Assembly (NCBI GenBank): GCA_028355955.1
Contig: JAOMTQ010000002.1
Location: 66,754 to 108,788, forward strand
Direction of reading: 5' to 3'
Length of the DNA stretch: 42,035 nt
DNA from: Methylophilaceae bacterium
GTDB taxonomy: Bacteria; Pseudomonadota; Gammaproteobacteria; Burkholderiales; Methylophilaceae
Below, piece after piece: positions 36,485-42,035 of the stretch. Under the pieces are notes generated by a model. It saw only the letters and a list, made by a program, of their open reading frames with translations, did not search any database and had not been told where the DNA came from. Positions within the stretch are counted from its first letter, which is position 1; each line of letters begins with the position of its first letter. A program made the position numbers and the translations under genes.

Positions 36485-37564
36485 TTAATGTGATGATTGG
36501 TCCAGTATTTGTCGAAGCTTTGAAGAATCGTAAGCATTTGTTAAAACTGCTTCTCCCATTGATTTTTGAAGCACTAAATTAATTTGTCCATCCTTTGTTT
36601 TTTTATCTAGCATCATTAGCTCTAAATATTTTTCAACAGAAATATTTGGGGGTATTGTTGGTAACCCAGCATTTTTTATCAGCTTAGTGATTCGCTTTAG
36701 ATCTTTATCTGAAAGCCAATTCATACTCTGTGATAGCTTTGCTGCCATCACTATACCTGCACCAACCGCCTCCCCATGCAACCAGTTTCCATAGCCTTGT
36801 GCCACTTCAATCGCATGCCCGAAAGTGTGTCCTAAATTTAATATTGCCCGTATACCTGATTCAAATTCATCTGCCTCAACAACATCTGCTTTATTTTGAC
36901 AAGATCGCAATATTGCCTCCATTAAATAATCTTGTTTCATTCCTACTAGTGATTGCATATTATCTTCCAGCCATTCAAAAAATCTTATATCTCTAATTAA
37001 GCCATACTTAATAACCTCCGCTAAACCTGCGGATAGCTCTCGCCTTGGCAATGTGGTCAAGACATTCACATCCGTTATGACACACTTTGGTTGATAAAAA
37101 GCGCCTATCATATTTTTACCTAAAGGATGATTGATGCCTGTTTTTCCACCCACTGATGAGTCAACTTGTGAAAGCAATGTAGTAGGTATCTGTATAAAAT
37201 TAACCCCTCTCATATAGGTTGCTGCTGCAAAACCAGTGATATCCCCTATTACTCCTCCACCTAAAGCAATGAGGGTAATATTACGGTCAGCCTTATTTTT
37301 AAGAAGCTCAGAATAAATGATATTTAATGAATCCGTATTTTTATGTTTTTCTCCATCAGTCAAAATAATAGAAATGACATCCTTATGAGGTGATAAAGAA
37401 TTTATTAGAGTATCTAAATAGATATCAGCAACAAGATTGTTTGTAACGACTGCAATTTTTTTATGTGGCAAATGCTGGTTAATTAAAGAAAAATCTGAAA
37501 TTAGATTCTGACCAATATATATAGGGTAACTTCTATCATCAAATTGAATGTTAATAGTTTTCAT
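36485..37564 (-). CDS. aroB: 3-dehydroquinate synthase
   Basis: AroB cyclises DAHP to 3-dehydroquinate, the second shikimate step, with NAD+ and zinc. The 359-residue protein has the nucleotide-binding GGGVIGDITGFAAATYMRG, the PTTLLSQVDSSVGGKTGIN motif and the metal ligands in LNLGHTFGHAIE and LHGEAVG. Length and start are standard. It lies between aroK (9 bases upstream) and dgt. Confidence 0.97.
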   Translation of the reverse strand: MKTINIQFDDRSYPIYIGQNLISDFSLINQHLPHKKIAVVTNNLVADIYLDTLINSLSPHKDVISIILTDGEKHKNTDSLNIIYSELLKNKADRNITLIALGGGVIGDITGFAAATYMRGVNFIQIPTTLLSQVDSSVGGKTGINHPLGKNMIGAFYQPKCVITDVNVLTTLPRRELSAGLAEVIKYGLIRDIRFFEWLEDNMQSLVGMKQDYLMEAILRSCQNKADVVEADEFESGIRAILNLGHTFGHAIEVAQGYGNWLHGEAVGAGIVMAAKLSQSMNWLSDKDLKRITKLIKNAGLPTIPPNISVEKYLELMMLDKKTKDGQINLVLQKSMGEAVLTNAYDSSKLRQILDQSSH

Positions 37565-37573
37565 AAATTTAAT

Positions 37574-38093
37574 TTAATTTAATTTAATTATTCTAATAAT
37601 TTCATTAACGACTTCATGAACTCTTTTATTTTTTGTCATTATCTCGAAGTCTGCAATCTCTTCATAAAGAGGCTCTCGTTCTTTACATAGTTTTTTAATA
37701 ATTAATTCAATGTTCCCATTTTTTAATAATGGCCTAGTTTTGTCATTTTTCGTTCTTAGAATCAAATCTTTTTGATTAGATTTTAAATATATCACTATCC
37801 CATTTTCTGACAAAAGATCACGGTTAGATTTTGAAAGGATAATGCCACCACCTGTAGCCAAAACAATATTTTTTTTGCTCACAAGCTCCTGTAAAATATC
37901 TTTTTCTCTCTCACGAAAACCCTCTTCACCTTCATATTCAAATATCATCGATACATCAACGCCCAATTTTTCTTCGATCACCTGATCACTGTCGTAAAAA
38001 AATTTTGTCCAATTTTTTAGACAAAATTTTACCTAAAGTAGTTTTACCTGAACCCATCAGGCCTATTAGGTAAATATTTTTATATCTTTTCAT
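37574..38093 (-). pseudogene. aroK: Shikimate kinase AroK, interrupted by a one-base frameshift
   Basis: Shikimate kinase phosphorylates shikimate on the 3-hydroxyl. The frame from the ATG at 38093 gives MKRYKNIYLIGLMGSGKTT with an intact Walker A, then LGKILSKKLDKIF, and runs to TGA after LRQ. A second frame resumes with YDSDQVIEEKLG, the shikimate-binding DSD, GEEGFREREKDIL, ATGGGI and a normal C-terminus. Removing one T from the seven-T run at 37996-38002 joins them into a 172-residue protein, the family length. The gene is probably functional in the cell: either a sequencing indel, transcriptional slippage, or a recent mutation. Everything else is conserved. Confidence 0.9.
37999..38030. 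other. Perfect 11-bp hairpin at the aroK frameshift
   Basis: AAAATTTTGTC and GACAAAATTTT are exact inverted copies with a 10-base loop. In the aroK message the 3' arm runs directly into the T7 run where the frame breaks. See findings. Confidence 0.75.
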
Positions 38094-38199
38094 ATTTAAA
38101 CCAAGCCAAAACAAAATTATAAATCAATTAAAACTTTTAATGATACTGTTCAGCTCTATAATATACTTATATCGATTACAAATTTTAAAAATCAATCTC

Positions 38200-40485
38200 A
38201 TGATTTCAAAGATAAAAAATTTTTTGCTCCTCTCTTTCTTGATTGGTATGGCAAGCTTAGCTGCTGTAATTTTTATAGCGGCCCTAATATACCCAATGCT
38301 GCCTGATGTTGAAAGTCTATCAAAATATCGTCCCAAGGAACCATTACAAATTTTCACAAAAGATAATTACCTGATTCAAGAATTTGGAGAGGAACGGAGA
38401 GATTTTATCGCCATAGAGAATGTTCCACAAAAAATGATAAATGCTATATTGGCGATTGAGGACAGGCGCTTCTTTGAACACCCTGGTATCGATTTTATTG
38501 GAATCGTAAGAGCGGCTATAAAAAATTTTACGGGGCAAAGTAGAGAAGGTGCCAGCACAATTACGATGCAAGTTGCTAGAAACTTCTTTTTATCGTCAGA
38601 AAAAACATTTAAAAGAAAAATTAATGAAATTTTACTTTCGCTTAAAATTGAAAATAAGTTGTCAAAGGAGGAAATTCTCGAGCTTTATATAAACCAAATC
38701 TACCTTGGGCAAAGATCTTTTGGGTTTTCTGCAGCGGCTAATACTTATTTTAATAAGTCACTAGAAAATTTAAATCTAGCTGAAATTTCACTACTGGCTG
38801 GCTTACCAAAAGCACCTAGTAGATATAATCCTTTATCTAACCCCGATTTAGCTGTAGCAAGACAACATACCGTATTAAATAATATGTATAAATATGGCTT
38901 TATTGATAGATCATCATATATATTAGCCCTCGAGGAACATCTTGATCTTGTTGAAAAAAATATTCGTTACGAAATTCAGGCTGACTACGTTGCAGAAATG
39001 GTAAGAAAAGTTTTATACGATGAATATGGCAACAGTATATATACCAGTGGTTTAAAAGTTATTACGACCATTAAAAAAAAGAATCAAAAAGTTGCAAATC
39101 AAGCAATCGAAAACGGCATTATTAATTATTTGAATCGACAACCTCTAAAATCACCTGAAGGGTTTATTAATTTAGACTCTAAAGATTATTTTGATAAAAA
39201 AACAAAAAAACAATTTTTAAGAAAAGCTTTAAGACCTTTTAAAACTTATAACAATTTTATTCCTGGTATTGTCTTATCTACCCAGCCTTACAAAATCGAA
39301 GTTTTTTTAAAAAATAATCAATATGTCACTATTTATAAAAAAAATTTAGGATTATTGAAGAAAGATTTAGCGAAGGAAAGCCCTGACGAAAGATTAATTA
39401 AACCTGGCTCCGTAATGAGGTTTTTTAAAAAGAAAAGAGATTGGGTTGTCACACAACTCCCCGAAGTTGAGAGTGCATTAATTTCAATGGATCCAAATAC
39501 TGGTGCAATTGTTGCACTAGTAGGGGGGTTTAGCTTTAAAAAGAATAAGTTTAATCATGTCACCCAAGCACATCGCCAACCCGGATCTATTTTTAAACCT
39601 TTTATTATTTCTAGTGCACTCGAAAAAGGAATTACTCCTTCTACGATCATCAATGATGGGCCTTTAGAAATTCTAGCTAAAGATCTTGGCACTAATGAAA
39701 ATTGGGTACCTCAAAACTATAATGAAAAATTTTCAGGCCCAATCAGACTCAGAGAGGGATTAGCAAAATCAAAAAATCTGATTTCGATAAGGATTTTAAA
39801 ACATATTAGTCCTGAATATTCGCTCGATTATATTGCACGCTTTGGCTTTAATCCAAAAAAATATAAACCATACTTGTCTATGGCACTTGGAGTGGGGGAA
39901 GCAACAGCTTGGGAAATGGTGAGAGCCTATAGTGTTTTTGCTAATGGTGGCTATCTTAAAACACCTTATTATATTGATAGAATTATTGATTCTAAGGGGA
40001 GAAATATTAAACTTCAGGCTGGATTAATAAATGAAGAGACTCCAAGAATTATTGATCCTAGGAATGCATTTATTATGTATGACTTATTGAAAGAAGTCAT
40101 CAAAAATGGAACTGCGAGAAAAGCTAAAACTTTAAAGCGACCTGATATTGCAGGTAAAACAGGTACCACAAACGATTTAATGGATGCATGGTTTGCTGGG
40201 TTTAATTCCGACATAGTGACTGTTACTTGGATGGGATACGATCAACCAAAATCATTAGGCAAAAAAGAGACAGGTTCAAGGGCTGCCTTACCCATTTGGA
40301 TTGATTATATGAGACCTTTACTAAAGGATTATCCAATTAAAAATTTAGTTAAACCTGAAGGCATTATTCCATTTAAGATCAATAAAAAAACAGGTATGAC
40401 GAATAATGCTGATAAAAACGGTTTATATGAGTATTTTTATGAAGAATATCCACCCTATGATAATTCATACTTTGTGATTAACTAA
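38200..40485 (+). CDS. mrcA: Penicillin-binding protein 1A
   Basis: PBP1A is a bifunctional peptidoglycan synthase. From ATG 38200 it has 761 residues; the open frame extends 20 residues upstream to ATG 38140, but the usual short cytoplasmic tail plus TM helix (about 7-30) begins at 38200. The glycosyltransferase 51 motifs are EDRRFFEHPG (catalytic Glu88) and GASTITMQVARN. The transpeptidase motifs are SIFK (Ser463), SKN (524-526) and KTGT (653-656). It reads divergently from aroK; in many relatives pilMNOPQ lies between. Confidence 0.95.
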   Translation: MISKIKNFLLLSFLIGMASLAAVIFIAALIYPMLPDVESLSKYRPKEPLQIFTKDNYLIQEFGEERRDFIAIENVPQKMINAILAIEDRRFFEHPGIDFIGIVRAAIKNFTGQSREGASTITMQVARNFFLSSEKTFKRKINEILLSLKIENKLSKEEILELYINQIYLGQRSFGFSAAANTYFNKSLENLNLAEISLLAGLPKAPSRYNPLSNPDLAVARQHTVLNNMYKYGFIDRSSYILALEEHLDLVEKNIRYEIQADYVAEMVRKVLYDEYGNSIYTSGLKVITTIKKKNQKVANQAIENGIINYLNRQPLKSPEGFINLDSKDYFDKKTKKQFLRKALRPFKTYNNFIPGIVLSTQPYKIEVFLKNNQYVTIYKKNLGLLKKDLAKESPDERLIKPGSVMRFFKKKRDWVVTQLPEVESALISMDPNTGAIVALVGGFSFKKNKFNHVTQAHRQPGSIFKPFIISSALEKGITPSTIINDGPLEILAKDLGTNENWVPQNYNEKFSGPIRLREGLAKSKNLISIRILKHISPEYSLDYIARFGFNPKKYKPYLSMALGVGEATAWEMVRAYSVFANGGYLKTPYYIDRIIDSKGRNIKLQAGLINEETPRIIDPRNAFIMYDLLKEVIKNGTARKAKTLKRPDIAGKTGTTNDLMDAWFAGFNSDIVTVTWMGYDQPKSLGKKETGSRAALPIWIDYMRPLLKDYPIKNLVKPEGIIPFKINKKTGMTNNADKNGLYEYFYEEYPPYDNSYFVIN

Positions 40486-40498
40486 TATATTTAAAATT

Positions 40499-42035
<1,537 letters not shown>

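Noticed and set aside
37989-38003. Programmed -1 ribosomal frameshift at the U UUU UUA heptamer in aroK
   Set aside because: A -1 shift leads to ACG ACA GTG ATC AGG TGA and soon stops. Restoring shikimate kinase needs the +1 frame instead.

Overview
The window is about 42 kb of AT-rich, very densely packed bacterial chromosome. No intergenic gap exceeds about 210 bases. Convergent genes often abut or overlap at their stops: tsaD/plsY and folB/xerD have zero spacing, and the last conserved hypothetical gene overlaps hemB by 50 bases. Gene content and order point to a streamlined betaproteobacterium, most likely of the Methylophilaceae (OM43/LD28-like). The order clues are ssb-MFS-uvrA, tol-pal-cpoB-queE-queC downstream of ruvCAB-ybgC, mrcA divergent from aroK-aroB-dgt, and rpsU-yqeY-dnaG-rpoD. 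This placement is an inference from order and composition. No methylotrophy marker or rRNA gene is present to confirm it.

Layout. 1-562: the 3' end of a kinase-like gene, then a CAU-anticodon tRNA just downstream of rpoD. 570-5084 (minus): the macromolecular synthesis operon rpsU-yqeY-dnaG-rpoD. 5222-8109: tsaD, plsY, folB and xerD on alternating strands. 8229-10824 (minus): the rpsP-rimM-trmD-rplS ribosomal operon, in which both ribosomal proteins carry repeat-encoded tails. 10910-20184 (minus): a long run yebC-ruvC-ruvA-ruvB-ybgC-tolQ-tolR-tolA-tolB-pal-cpoB-queE-queC, covering Holliday junction processing, the Tol-Pal envelope machine and early queuosine synthesis. 20340-20771: a CBS-pair protein. 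20773-25940 (minus): MFS-ssb-fmdB-like-DUF502-aspS-VOC-yjbQ. 26035-29649: uvrA, convergent with aroE. 29650-33908: the nitrogen block glnA-glnL-glnG, with two NtrC-type palindromes and clear terminators. 33935-35158: a major porin. 35366-38093 (minus): aroK-aroB-dgt, with aroK frameshifted. 38200-42035: the penicillin-binding protein 1A gene, a conserved hypothetical and a 5'-truncated hemB.

Almost everything is core housekeeping. I see no phage, insertion sequence, CRISPR array, toxin-antitoxin or defence locus, and no convincing new multigene system. The points most worth a second look are: a perfect 5 x 57-base minisatellite in rpsP together with a 2 x 48-base duplication in rplS of the same operon; a one-base frameshift in a T7 run of aroK, next to a perfect hairpin; a symmetric arrangement of NtrC-like sites around glnA without a recognisable sigma-54 promoter; the apparent loss of the pilMNOPQ cluster between mrcA and aroK; and a conserved hypothetical that overlaps hemB tail to tail.

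Several starts were moved from the longest open frame to better-supported codons (xerD, trmD, rpsP, tolR, the CBS gene, the MFS gene, uvrA, glnL, mrcA). hemB and the first gene run off the window.
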